A stretch of DNA of 64,000 bases from Dendrolimus kikuchii (taxonomy: Eukaryota; Arthropoda; Insecta; Lepidoptera; Lasiocampidae), in assembly GCA_019925095.2 (NCBI GenBank), contig CM034412.1, positions 13,306,001 through 13,370,000 on the forward strand, in the 5' to 3' direction. Both the position numbers and the translations under genes were made by a program. The notes beneath the pieces were generated by a model. It had not been told where the DNA came from. It saw only the letters and a list, made by a program, of their open reading frames with translations, and made no database searches. This document shows positions 1-9,962 of this stretch, in pieces. Within the stretch, counting starts at the first letter, position 1. Every line of letters starts with the position of its first letter.

Positions 1-219
1 GGAAATGAGAACAAAAGGTACCGGGTTATTGGGATGAACTGTTATTGGAACTAGGGATCTGGGTCTATGGGGACTATGGCGTCTACCTGTCGCAATGTTC
101 GGGGATCATGGACAAACTGGACAGACGGTGAGTCGCCACACCCTGCATGGGCTCCAAAAAAATGCTGTACAAATTGGTGAGGGGCAACATAATTATGAGT
201 GGCTAAAGGGTGTCGAGAG
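1..219 (+). repeat. GC-rich repeat 'R', copy 1 (starts outside window)
   Basis: Shares a long block with inverted copies at about 4613-5034 and 18365-18745 and a short piece at 47141-47181. Common landmarks are GTACCGGG(C/T)TATTG, GGGGACTATGGCGTCT, GTCGCAATGTTCGGGG and GGTGA(G/C)TCGCCAC. The copy is cut by the window start and ends where a hairpin begins. Short decayed frames suggest a LINE 3' region, but the family is not identified. Confidence 0.75.
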
Positions 220-273
220 GTCATCGTGGTACTTCGTGATCAGGCAGCCCTGATCACGAAGTACCATGATGAC
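220..273. repeat. Near-perfect 25-bp hairpin
   Basis: Two 25-base arms (220-244 and 249-273) are reverse complements with one mismatch and are separated by a 4-base loop, CAGC. The arm contains GGTACTTCGTGATCAGG. It sits at the end of repeat R and is absent from the other R copies seen here. Possible origins are a foldback remnant or a hairpin-forming insertion; no function is assigned. Confidence 0.85.
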
Positions 274-343
274 TACCGACCCCCGTGACCGTCATCCGCC
301 GGGATTAGGGCGATGTTTGAGAGGTCGCGAAAATCTCCTTCAT

Positions 344-460
344 GCCGCAGACAGGCCACCAGACGCCGCAGATGGCCATCTAAAGCCATAGATGGCCGTC
401 GAAAGCCGCAGATTGGCCAACCATGCCGCAGAAGGAGCCAACGCGAAGCCCGTGATGGCC
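344..460. repeat. 20-bp minisatellite, about five units
   Basis: Units begin at 344, 365, 385, 405 and 425, each a variant of GCCGCAGATGGCC plus a 7-base tail, with a more diverged sixth unit after 445. The period is 20-21 bp. It lies upstream of the R1-type ORF1 remnant and could be part of that element's 5' region, because tandem 5' repeats occur in some LINEs; that link is inference. Confidence 0.7.
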
Positions 461-700
461 ACCGAATGCCGCTCTTGGCGGCTAATGTCTCGCCACCTCA
501 AGGTAGAGACGATGACCCAACTCCTCGTTAGGTGGGCTGCACTATTATTATTTGTAGAAAGTTCCGAGTTTGTACGATTGAATTTAAAAATGAGAAAGAG
601 TCAAGAGGTTTAATTCGGAAAACTACTGAACGGATTTCAATGAAACTCGACACAGAGCTAGCTTATGTCCCCCGGTTAACACTTAACGTAGTCGATATTT

Positions 701-767
701 TTTTTTATTTATTGCTTGAGTTCAGCAGACAGGCAGACAGCCCACTCGATGGAAAGCGGCTACCATC
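701..767 (-). mobile_element. Retroposon family S, 3' fragment
   Basis: A T-rich run followed by TTCAGCAGACAGGCAGAC and GATGGAAAGCGGCTACCATC matches the 3' end of the abundant family S on the minus strand. The copy stops at 767, exactly where the R1-type ORF1 reading frame begins, so one sequence interrupted the other or the junction is a truncation point. Confidence 0.8.
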
Positions 768-1936
768 AACGAGCACATAACCAGCTCGAGAAATCTCAAA
801 ACAGAAATAAAGCAGGGCGTGAAGTACGCGGTGGATAGGATTTTCGTCCTGCTAAAGCACACGGACAGAGCGCTTGAGGAGGCCTTAAAGGCAATTGCGA
901 GGAAGGACTCGGGCGAACGCATCGTAAGAGTATGCAAACGCAGTATCCACCACCGGGTTCTATTCAGGAGGAAATGAGTGACCCTGTCAAAGAAAAGGAG
1001 TTTATAGCGGGGAAGTTGGAGGAGCATGCCTTACTCATCCAAAAAAGCATGGAGAAGATCGATAACTTGCAACAATTTATCGAAAGGAGCAATGCAAGTA
1101 TGAGTGAGGCATGTCCCCCGAAAGCGAGCTACGCGAGCGTAGCGGCTATAAGGACCGGGACAAAGCCCCTGAATTATAGAACGCTGCACTCGGTGGCAAT
1201 AACCAACGCCCAAGAGAACCGCTCCAGCGACGACACCCTCAAGGATCTAAGAGAGGCGTTAAACGCCAAAGAAGGGGGGGTGGACGTGGAGCGTGTCCGC
1301 AAGGCCAAGGATGGAAGGGTGATTGTCAGCTGCAGAACGGTGGAAGACCGTGAAAAGCTTAAGCTCAAGCTTAAGCAGAAGAAAGCAGCACTAGTAGCAG
1401 AAGACATCGCTAACAAAAGACCGTTAGTGATGATAACCGGCGTCCTAAGGGTCCATACAGACGACGACCTGTTTCGGGCTCTCAGGAACCAGAATAGTCT
1501 GGTTTTCGAGGGCCTGAAGGAGGGCGACGACTGTATGGAAGTCGCGTACAAGATAAGGGGCAAAAACCCGAACACCCACAAGGTGATATTACGAGTATCA
1601 CCGGCCTTGTGGAAGAGGTTGACAGAAGAAGGGACGGTCAGGGTGGACTTGCAAACCTTGCAGGTCACAGATAGATCGCCGCTGACGCAATGTACGACAT
1701 GCCTGGGCTTCGGGCACGGCAAAAAGCTGTGCCGGGAGACCCAGGTAATGTGCAGTCATTGCGGAGGTCCCCACACAAGGGCTGAGTGTGAGGAATATGC
1801 AGTCGGCACACAGCCAACCTGTAAGAACTGCACCCGGGAAAGAAGAGACAATGCAGAGCATAACGCTTTCAGCGAGGCGTGCCCAGTGAGGGCACGCTGG
1901 GACAAGATCGTGCGTGCAACCGTAGCCTACTGTTAG
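768..1936 (+). pseudogene. R1-type LINE ORF1 (gag-like, zinc knuckles), frameshifted
   Basis: ORF1 of non-LTR retrotransposons of the R1 group encodes an RNA-binding gag-like protein that packages element RNA. The N-terminal part (768 to about 930, including ITSSRNLKTEIKQGVK) is read in one frame; the rest continues in another frame from about 932 to the stop at 1936. One frameshift is therefore needed near 930. Three cysteine-histidine knuckles close the protein: CX2CX4HX4C (from CTTCLGFGHG), CX2CX3HX4C (from CSHCGGPH) and a third with an enlarged CX2CX9HX6C spacing. This order is typical of R1-type ORF1, though the last spacing is longer than usual. Upstream it abuts a retroposon fragment. 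No endonuclease or reverse transcriptase follows within 250 bp, so the copy lost ORF2. Confidence 0.85.
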
Positions 1937-2180
1937 ATGCGCTGCGGGCGACAACACAATAGTAATGGGTCGGAAGCCGTGCCTTGATGTAGTTGACATT
2001 GGGAAGCTGGTTACAGACAGATTTAGACATGCATAAAACCAGGCAACAATGCATGGCCTACGACCCCGCTATTGTGCGTGGGACCCGCAGATACACATCT
2101 AACAGTAGGAGGCGACTTACAGGAAGAAAGGGACAAAAGGCGGCGAATATAGAAGGGAATCGGGTATCTGGAGACAGGAG
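1937..2180. other. Unassigned sequence after ORF1 stop
   Basis: In an R1-type element ORF2 would begin here. Short open stretches exist, but no endonuclease motif is visible. It may be a decayed ORF2 start or unrelated sequence. Confidence 0.3.
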
Positions 2181-3660
2181 GACATCAAACTCAAACACAC
2201 ACACATAAAGAACTACCAACACCACTAACTCCAGCAAACACACTAAATCTACAAGTATAAACAAACATGCAACTGACGTAAAGAAATATGTGACTTTTTG
2301 ATATCAAAAAGTCGCAGTTCTTGTAATACACACACATGTACAAACCAAACACAAAAACATACAAGCATAAGTCAAACACAACAAAGTACAGAAATACATG
2401 CAAAAACACGAACACACACACACGGGCACAAACACGCTTACGCGCATACACACACACGTACAATACATACACTTACAAGACAAGCACAACATCGATGTAG
2501 TCGTAAAATAAACAAGCAACATAACTTTAAACATATAAATAATAAAAAACACAATCACACACATGCAACACACACTGATACAATACATAAAATAAAAGAT
2601 ACTCACCTGTGGTGGTCCTATGCAGCGTGCTGGCACAGCAGTGGACCCGGAGTAGGACTCCACGAGGAGTGCAGTTCTCAGGTACCCGGTGCAGACGTGA
2701 CTGAAAGTAGAAAAGATTACGGTAAAACAATATGTATTGAAACAGCAAAAATAGATTAAGAATAATAAACTAAGTTAGCAAAATAAAAAGTGTATAAAAT
2801 ACGACATTGGGAATATATAATAGTATATATCCTACCAGCGTCTGATAATAAGTAAGTTGCAAATACATAAATAATAAGTAAAATAAAACAAGACATAATC
2901 TGCGTGAAAGGAAGGAGGTAGAACCCTATTGTATGAGTTAGTGAGATAAAAGATACTATGTATAAAAAGTAGAAAATAAAGTTACAGATCTAATACTATT
3001 TATAAATGCAACAAGAATATTATATCAAAAACAGACAACAAGAAATTGGAATCAAAATTACGAAATAAATATGTACAAAATATATATATAAATATAGTTA
3101 AATTTAGGCCAATCAAAATTGTAATAAGATAAAGACACACGTAATGTATCATAACCAGCAACTGTAATAGATTATAATAAAGAGTAAGAAGGAAACAAAA
3201 ATTGTATAGAAATAAGAAAGTAAATATGTATAAGAGTAAATAAATAAATAAAAATCCTTCACGACATCCTAACCCTCCAAATATATAATAATATGTATGT
3301 ATGTGTAAATACAATGAAGTAGTAATAGGCAAAAGTAGGGAAGTATATATGCATGTGTCTGATCATCTCCCCTGGGCCAGAACAACCAACACAAACACAA
3401 ATCGTGTTGGGGGTTCTGACTCGGGGGAGGCAACGCGGATGCATACATATATATCCAGTTGTGAAATATATATATTAGAATTCCAAAATATAACAAATAG
3501 TATAAGTAAGTATATAGAAACAATAACACACCCAAAAAAAAAAACACTTCCCCCCCTTAGTAACATAAACCAACACATCCAAACCATTACCCAATACCAA
3601 ATCACAACCGAAGTATTATATATATATAAAAAATAGTTAGAATATAAATAGTATTTCACT
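2180..3660. repeat. C/A-rich, G-poor low-complexity tract
   Basis: The plus strand is dominated by ACAC-type runs and A-rich stretches with very little G (for example 2185-2480 and 3510-3620), interrupted by a GC-richer island at about 2600-2710. Long frames read across it are composition artefacts. No gene was found. Confidence 0.7.
2292..2313. repeat. Perfect 22-bp palindrome
   Basis: GACTTTTTGATATCAAAAAG followed by TC is its own reverse complement, centred on GATATC. It stands alone inside the C/A-rich tract. Confidence 0.85.
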
Positions 3661-3710
3661 CGGGCATATCTCGTTCGCCCGGGCTAAAGAAGGAGCAAAA
3701 AAAAAAAAAA

Positions 3711-3894
3711 GCGGCTACCATCGCCTATGGGCATTTGCAACACCAAAAGTGCTACAAATGCGCTGCTGCTCTCTTAAGGGAGACTGGAACCTGGTCATTA
3801 ATGCCGGAACACAACTCAAGGTTGTTATGGCGGCATACTCTAGACCAGGGGTGGTAGTCATCCAGTCGGGCAAATGCCCTACCACCTGGCAATT
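3711..3894 (-). mobile_element. Retroposon family S, partial copy
   Basis: Runs from GCGGCTACCATCGCC to CCCTACCACCTGGC. In sense orientation it starts at GCCAGGTGGTAGGGC, a start point shared by several S copies. Its 3' end is replaced by an A-run instead of the expected T-run, so the tail was lost or rearranged. Confidence 0.8.
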
Positions 3895-3899
3895 TGTAA

Positions 3900-4612
3900 A
3901 TTATAGTGCAACAGGTGGCGCTGCCGTCGTATTTTTTTTTTTGCGCTTTGTTTTATTCAAGTCACTAACAAATACGTCACTTACATTTCAGCCAATAAAA
4001 AAGATTATCCTTAAAATCAGAATTTAAAAAATATTTTTATTTCATATTTCGAATTCATAATACAATTACATAAATATTATAAAATAACCATATGACTGTA
4101 CACCTATGTGCGATATTACACACAGTCGCAACTCTTCGCACTTTCCATCTTTTACAGTGAGTGAGGGAGTACGCAATAGTAACGTCGACGCTCTCAGGTG
4201 CAGATTTAAATTGGTCGAGTAGTACGCAGATATAAAACTAAACACATTCAATTCCAGCCACGTTCATTCGGAAAGTGTTCCTAAAATGTATTTATAACCC
4301 TACCATTAATATAAAACGTTAACTTTTAAAAGGTTTTCGTAAGCACTTAGGCCTCGGGCACACTGGGGTAGCGACGGCGACGGCGATTTCAATAGGGACG
4401 CGGACAAATTTTTTAATTTTTTGTTATAAAATATCCTACAGTATTTGCATATTTTTAAGGCCTAACAATACATAATATTAAATCTAAACCCAAAGTGGAT
4501 ACTTATGACCTAGAAAAAAAACAGAAACATTAACAGCAAGTTACACTACGCCAATATTAATTATTTAATCTATCAAATACACAACACAATACACTATTAT
4601 TATTATTAATAA
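3900..4612. other. No gene found
   Basis: AT-rich sequence with a small GC island near 4350-4400 (GCGACGGCGACGGCGA). No coding or repeat assignment can be made. Confidence 0.4.
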
Positions 4613-5034
4613 CCCGCAGTTTGTGGCGAAGCCTTAGGTGAGTACCACCTCGACACCTCGTACGTGACTCCGGGGGCCAAGGCAAGGCCCCCCCCCGCCT
4701 GCGTGCTTGCCTTAGCCAGCCGGCACGGAGCGGAGATCGCTAGAGCTAAAACTCAAGCTCCAGGGGTGGAAGTAATAAATGGCATCACGTCAGAAGTAGG
4801 TCCGGTGAACCTGCAGCCCACCTCTCTACACCCCTGTTGCCCCTGTCTTTATGGCATTTTTTGGGGCCCATGCAGGGAGTGGCGAGTCACCGTCGGCCCA
4901 TTTTTCCATATTCCCCGAACATTGCGACGGGCAGACGCCATAGTCCCCATATTCCCAGACTCCTAGTATCACTAGCAGTTCACCCCAATAGCCCGGTACT
5001 TTCTGTCATCATTTCCCTCAATAGTCCTATTTAT
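4613..5034 (-). repeat. GC-rich repeat 'R', copy 2
   Basis: Reverse complement of the window-start repeat, extended to about 420 bp and also matching 18365-18745 through CAGCCCACCTCTCTACACCC. It lies immediately downstream of the 3' end of the intact LINE, so the LINE may have inserted into it. Confidence 0.8.
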
Positions 5035-5193
5035 TGAGAAAACCAACAGCGAATACACAAATATAATATAAAATAGTTTACAATAAAAAGTAAGGCCAAT
5101 AACAGGTCTTCCTTATTAACTGCCACTTTAGTAACAATTTTACAAATCAAATATTGAATTTAAACAAATAAAGTAAAGTAAAGTCGGGTTGTG

Positions 5194-8091
5194 TTATGTA
5201 AAATTCAGCAAGTCATTAATTATGTTACTTTTAAATTTGTATTTGGAGGACGCAAAAAGATCAATTTTACAAAATTTAGTATTATAAGTACGAGCCATAC
5301 GAGAAAACAAAGAATTTTGTGTGTAGTTGGTAGAATTACAAGGAACATTCAGCAAAGATGTATGACGGGTACGGTATCTAGGTACATTATATGCCAATTT
5401 CGAGACGAGCTCAGGACAGTCAACACGGCTATGAACTATTTCATACAGCAATGACATATCTAAAACTGTACGTCTTTCATCCAAGGATAGAAGCCTATGT
5501 GAACTACAGCTGTCTTTATAGGAATTGGGACTTATACGACTAAGATAGTTTATATGATTGCAAAAAATTCTTTGTATTCTCTCTAAGCGTTCTTTGTAAA
5601 TGACATATTTTGGAGACCATATGGGACTTGCGTATTCCAAAATACTCCTAACAAAAGAATAATAAACAGATTTAATAACTGAGATATCTGAAAAGCACTT
5701 ACAAATGCGTAATACGAAGCCTAAATTTTTGAAAGCTTTATTTACAATGATATCTATATGATTGGACATAGTCATTTTGTCATCAAAATAAACGCCTAAA
5801 TCGCGTACGTACCTCACTCTTTTTATAGGCGTTCCACTAAAATTATAATTATAAAAAATTGGTTTAATTTTTCTAGTAAAAGATATACATTCACACTTTT
5901 GTATATTAAGATTAATATTATTTTTTGTGTAATAGGCACTCAAGCAGTCGAGATCAGACTGTATCCTTAAACAGTCAATTTCAGATTTAATTCTGAAAAA
6001 TATTTTTTTGTCGTCAGCGTACATAAGGTATTCTGAATTTTTCAAGCAATCATTAATGTCGTATATGTATGCATTATACAACAGGGGGCCTAAATGGGAG
6101 CCCTGTGGTACTCCAGTTGGAATTTTAATGAAGTCTGATCTGTAACCACCAAGTACGACTGCTTGAGATCGGCAGGAAAGATATGATTTCAGCCATCGCA
6201 ACAGATCACCGTGAACTCCCAGTTTATTAAGTTTATCTATTAAAATATTATGGTCCACACGGTCAAACGCCTTCTCAAAGTCAGTGTATATTACGTCCAC
6301 TTGTCCTCCCCCCTCCATATTCTTTAATACATAGTCAGTGAAACATGCCAAATTAGTGATTGTTGAACGTTTCTTTAGAAAACCATGTTGTCGATCGGGC
6401 AAAGAAAAAGAGATGATGGGATATAAATCTTTATAAACTATGCGTTCAAACACTTTTGCAACTGTGTTGAGAATTGAAATACCTCTATAATTTTCAATGT
6501 GAGCTTTAGACCCCTTTTTATGAATAGGTATGATATGTGCAGATTTCCATTTACTAGGAAATACACCTTCACGTAAAGAGCGATTAAAGATGGCACATAA
6601 AGGTGGTGCTAGAGATTTATAACAAGAATTCCAAAATACCGGAGGAATGCCGTCACTGCCAGCCCCTTTGTCTTTGTCAAGTTGCTTTAGGAATACTTCT
6701 ACAGTGGAGATATTAGTTTGAATCCTAGACAATGTGCTAATGTTTACAGAGACTTGTTCAGACTGATTACGATGTTGATAATTACTAGGCTGGCCAAATA
6801 CACTTTTGAAAAATGAATTAAACCCATCACATATATCCTTTCCTTCTGAAAATTTTTTCGTACCCAAGCTCATAATCTTAGGATAACTAGATCCCCCACG
6901 AAGAGCTTTGACATAAGTCCAAAAAACTTTTGGGTGTGATTTTATATTTTTCTCACAATTAGCAGTAAAGTCGTTAAAACATTTTTTTTGTATTCGGCGT
7001 TCTCTTGCCCGCAATAGAGAGAATTCATCATAGTCTAGGCGATTACCGAACTTTTTCCATCTTGAATGGGCTTTAGTTTTTTCTTTAATAATTTTAATTA
7101 GTGCAACAGAGTACCATGGTGGATAAGAGCGTTTAAAGCCTTTTCGAGATAGAGGGACATATTTATCTACACAGAGTTCTATGATATCGTAAAAATTATC
7201 GAGAGCCTGATCAATATTATCTGTACTGAACATAGCCTGCCAATTCAAAGAATAAATATATTTATTAATTTGTTCATAATCAGCCTTATTAAAGTTATGT
7301 TTTGGTACCAAAGACTCTTGTAATGGCTTCGACTGTAAATCATGGATTTCCATACAAAACGACGGATGAGCGGCATCCTCTTTCAGAAGTGGTGCAGAAC
7401 TAGAGACTAAAGTTATGGGCAAGTTACAGAAAGCGAGATCCAGAGTGTTACCAGCCGAATTACAAAGAAAATTATATTGAGTAAGGCTTAAATATTCAAA
7501 CTGTTCAAGCAACCGCGCAGCCGCATTCTGAACCTCAATGGGACCTTTTTTAAGAAATAGTGGGAAGCCTGTTTTCCAATTTACACAGGGTAAATTAAAG
7601 TCACCAATAATTAAATAATTATCTTTTGGGAGTGCAGTAACTGTTTCCGTTAAAATATTAACTGTTATGTCAACATCGCGTGATATTAGATAAGGGTCAG
7701 GAGGCACGTAGATAACGCAAAGATGTAAGTCCGAGGTAGTAGAAATTGTTTGAGCTGGAAGTGTTACCCATAATAACTCAGTGAGGTCGCAGGAGTTGAG
7801 CACACGCTGCGTACCGCATAGTGTGCGGCTTGTCAGAATCATTACACCACCTCCAAATTTTTTTCCACTTATGACTACATCTCGATCCATTCTGAATACA
7901 TCATACCTATCATCACACAGTTCCCCGTTAAATATTCCGCTATGAAGCCATGTTTCCGTTATAATAATTACGTCATAGTTATTACACAAAATACTTTGCC
8001 TCAGTTCTAAACATTTGGTCCTAAGTCCACGAACATTCTGGTAAAATATACTTAAGTTATGAGAGGCCATTAGAGTTGCAATATTTTCCAT
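5194..8091 (-). CDS. LINE ORF2: endonuclease plus reverse transcriptase
   Basis: A 965-residue polyprotein that nicks target DNA and copies element RNA at the nick. Residues about 1-240 form an apurinic-type endonuclease: N19 in FYQNVRGLRTK, E46 in IIITETWL, and D164 and N166 in IIGDFNLP, with a C-terminal AHPSF histidine. The reverse transcriptase spans about 480-740: HKKGS and ENYRGISIL, motif A DFEKAFDRVDH (near 607), motif B GVPQGSHLGPLLYN (near 665), and the catalytic YADD in LMYADDKK (near 690). The C-terminal domain ends with conserved SR and FSRM blocks and has no RNase H. All catalytic residues are present and length is normal. ATG at 8091 is the first in frame; M8 is an alternative. 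The start overlaps the end of the middle open frame by 35 nt. Confidence 0.93.
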   Translation of the reverse strand: MENIATLMASHNLSIFYQNVRGLRTKCLELRQSILCNNYDVIIITETWLHSGIFNGELCDDRYDVFRMDRDVVISGKKFGGGVMILTSRTLCGTQRVLNSCDLTELLWVTLPAQTISTTSDLHLCVIYVPPDPYLISRDVDITVNILTETVTALPKDNYLIIGDFNLPCVNWKTGFPLFLKKGPIEVQNAAARLLEQFEYLSLTQYNFLCNSAGNTLDLAFCNLPITLVSSSAPLLKEDAAHPSFCMEIHDLQSKPLQESLVPKHNFNKADYEQINKYIYSLNWQAMFSTDNIDQALDNFYDIIELCVDKYVPLSRKGFKRSYPPWYSVALIKIIKEKTKAHSRWKKFGNRLDYDEFSLLRARERRIQKKCFNDFTANCEKNIKSHPKVFWTYVKALRGGSSYPKIMSLGTKKFSEGKDICDGFNSFFKSVFGQPSNYQHRNQSEQVSVNISTLSRIQTNISTVEVFLKQLDKDKGAGSDGIPPVFWNSCYKSLAPPLCAIFNRSLREGVFPSKWKSAHIIPIHKKGSKAHIENYRGISILNTVAKVFERIVYKDLYPIISFSLPDRQHGFLKKRSTITNLACFTDYVLKNMEGGGQVDVIYTDFEKAFDRVDHNILIDKLNKLGVHGDLLRWLKSYLSCRSQAVVLGGYRSDFIKIPTGVPQGSHLGPLLYNAYIYDINDCLKNSEYLMYADDKKIFFRIKSEIDCLRIQSDLDCLSAYYTKNNINLNIQKCECISFTRKIKPIFYNYNFSGTPIKRVRYVRDLGVYFDDKMTMSNHIDIIVNKAFKNLGFVLRICKCFSDISVIKSVYYSFVRSILEYASPIWSPKYVIYKERLERIQRIFCNHINYLSRISPNSYKDSCSSHRLLSLDERRTVLDMSLLYEIVHSRVDCPELVSKLAYNVPRYRTRHTSLLNVPCNSTNYTQNSLFSRMARTYNTKFCKIDLFASSKYKFKSNIINDLLNFT

Positions 8092-8917
8092 TATTATTGT
8101 AGTATAGTCTTGCCAGAAAGTGTGTAAAAGACATAAAATGTTTACTGCATATTATATGGAACAATTTGATAAAAAAACATGGCTTTTGGTACCTATATAA
8201 CTCAAAAATTAAAGTCAAAATATTGGGGAACAGAATGCATAATATCATTAATAAAGTGTAGCCATTCAACATATTTCTCTGACAATGCATAAAAAGCGGG
8301 TAGGTATAGTGTAAATAAAATATCGGTAAGCGGGTGGACGAGTAACTTCGAACAAAAGATAAGGTGGGAGAAACTACTAAGTATTCAGCTAATACATGTG
8401 CGACATTAAGACTGCTGATGACATATGATGACTGATGAATGGTGTGACAATATATCTTTTTGAGCTGTAAAAAAATATATATATTCTTATGACGAAAAGC
8501 ACTACTATAGTACATCCAGTGTTCATCTAGGTTGACTGGAAACCTTATAAATATATTTACATACTCGTAAATGTTATAATTAAGCCTATAATTACATACT
8601 ATAAAAGAAATTAGTTGTTTTAAAATTACAAAGTAGAAATTAATTTTGTCGTTTATACGTAACAATAATTTTGTTAAACAGTGCACCCTAATTTGTTGCA
8701 CAAGTAAACATAATATAAAGATCGCGAGTGAGGTATGACTTGTCCATGAATTTGAACAAACAAAGTAGGTTAATTTTAAAAAGAAATAATAAATTGGAAT
8801 GACTGCACAAATACTATTTATATTATATGTGTTTTGTTTACCATAAAAAATATACAGATATACAATTTTTGAAACAACCCGAGAGAAACTATAGCGAGTA
8901 AATAAATTATAATACAA
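8057..8917 (-). other. Unexplained 286-codon open frame between ORF1 and ORF2
   Basis: The frame opens one base after the ORF1 stop and closes 35 nt inside ORF2, in a frame different from both. The first codon of the open stretch is TTG; the first ATG in frame is at residue 135 (WMYYSSAFRHK), leaving about 152 codons. The translation is rich in Ile, Tyr, Phe, Leu, Cys and His and matches no domain I recognise. In sequence this AT-rich a stop-free run of this length is not expected by chance. It could be a third LINE ORF or a spacer with odd composition. Function is unknown. Confidence 0.4.
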
Positions 8918-8918
8918 A

Positions 8919-9962
8919 CTAATAAAAAAATTTATTTATGTCGCCTTCCTCTACTATTTGGAAAGCCGGTGTAGTATCGTTTTTCCTAACAAAGATTCTG
9001 CCGTTTCTAGTCCAGACATATTGGTACAGTTTGGTCTTGGCAATGTCCTTACAAGTCTTGAGCAGTTGTTTATTGTATGGTGTTAAATGCTCGTTAATAA
9101 AAATAGGCTTAGAGTCGCCAGGTAGATCCAAATCCTTTGTTGTAATACGGTTCCTACGGGTGCCCGATATAATGTTTTCTTTCAATATCCGGTTTTTCAA
9201 CTTAACAACTATGTTTCTAGGGCGTCCATGTAATTTAGATTTAGGAGTTATACGATTTGCATCCAATATATCATCTACTGAGAGGTTAACGCCGGCGGCC
9301 TTAGCAATATTAAGGATAAATGTTTCCAGATTTTCATTCTTCAGCTCAGGAATGCCAACAATTTCTATATTCAAAAGACGGTCCCTTTGATTATTGGAAT
9401 TAAATTCCCTTTGTAATGCCGAGTAATTGTTTAACAATGTATTATATTTAGATTCCATACTTTCAATAATGTTGGATTTTTCGTGTAAGGAGTTAATCTT
9501 TACATTGATATCCTCGTATTGATCACAGCTAAATTTTACCGAGTTTTGTAGCGTATCCAGCTTACCCTCATAGGCCATCAGCCTTATTTCTGTATTTTTA
9601 TTTAACACAGATAGTTCGTTTTTTAATTTACCTTGCTCCTGCTCCAGTTTTTCGTGTGACGATTTAATACTTTCTACCTGGTCGATTACGTGCTTTAGAT
9701 CGACAGACAAGGACGACAGAGCATTACACTGAGTTTTAGTAAATTCTTTAAAAGACGATAAAATCTCCGCACGGAAATCGGCTAACGCCTCAGTAATTTC
9801 ATCCTCTCTTTTTTTCTTTCTTCCAAGGCGAGTTCCAGAGGAATTATCCTGTTCTCGCAGTTTAGATAAGTCAGGTTGAGAGCCCGATCCATGCGATGAT
9901 GATTGTAGAAAATTCATCATTGCGCATTTAATTCCGTGAATAGGAAGGTAGTTAAATTTCAC
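8919..9962 (-). CDS. LINE ORF1: coiled coil plus FP25K-like domain
   Basis: A 347-residue ORF1 protein expected to coat element RNA. An NLS-like GRKKKRED lies near residues 47-54. A long Lys/Glu-rich region (about 55-190, heptad-like LKNELSVLNKNTE) should form a coiled coil. The C-terminal half (about 195-347) carries NIEIVGIPELKNE, RPRNIVVKLKN, LTPYNKQLL and VWTRNGRIFVRKN, the pattern of the domain Pfam calls Baculo_FP, which also occurs in ORF1 of many CR1-type insect LINEs. No zinc knuckle is present, in contrast to the R1-type ORF1 at 768-1936. The first ATG is at 9962; MMNFLQ at residues 15-16 is an equally plausible start. It is paired with ORF2 downstream. Confidence 0.88.
   Translation of the reverse strand: MKFNYLPIHGIKCAMMNFLQSSSHGSGSQPDLSKLREQDNSSGTRLGRKKKREDEITEALADFRAEILSSFKEFTKTQCNALSSLSVDLKHVIDQVESIKSSHEKLEQEQGKLKNELSVLNKNTEIRLMAYEGKLDTLQNSVKFSCDQYEDINVKINSLHEKSNIIESMESKYNTLLNNYSALQREFNSNNQRDRLLNIEIVGIPELKNENLETFILNIAKAAGVNLSVDDILDANRITPKSKLHGRPRNIVVKLKNRILKENIISGTRRNRITTKDLDLPGDSKPIFINEHLTPYNKQLLKTCKDIAKTKLYQYVWTRNGRIFVRKNDTTPAFQIVEEGDINKFFY

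Noticed and set aside
9..760. Overlapping short plus-strand frames as a small gene
   Set aside because: They read across the minisatellite and repeat R, in different frames, without domain or conserved start.
2191..2663. Valine/cysteine-rich membrane-like frames on the minus strand
   Set aside because: Composition artefact of the C/A-rich tract.
4360..4400. CpG-rich promoter near GCGACGGCGACGG
   Set aside because: Too short and isolated; no transcript-like sequence follows.
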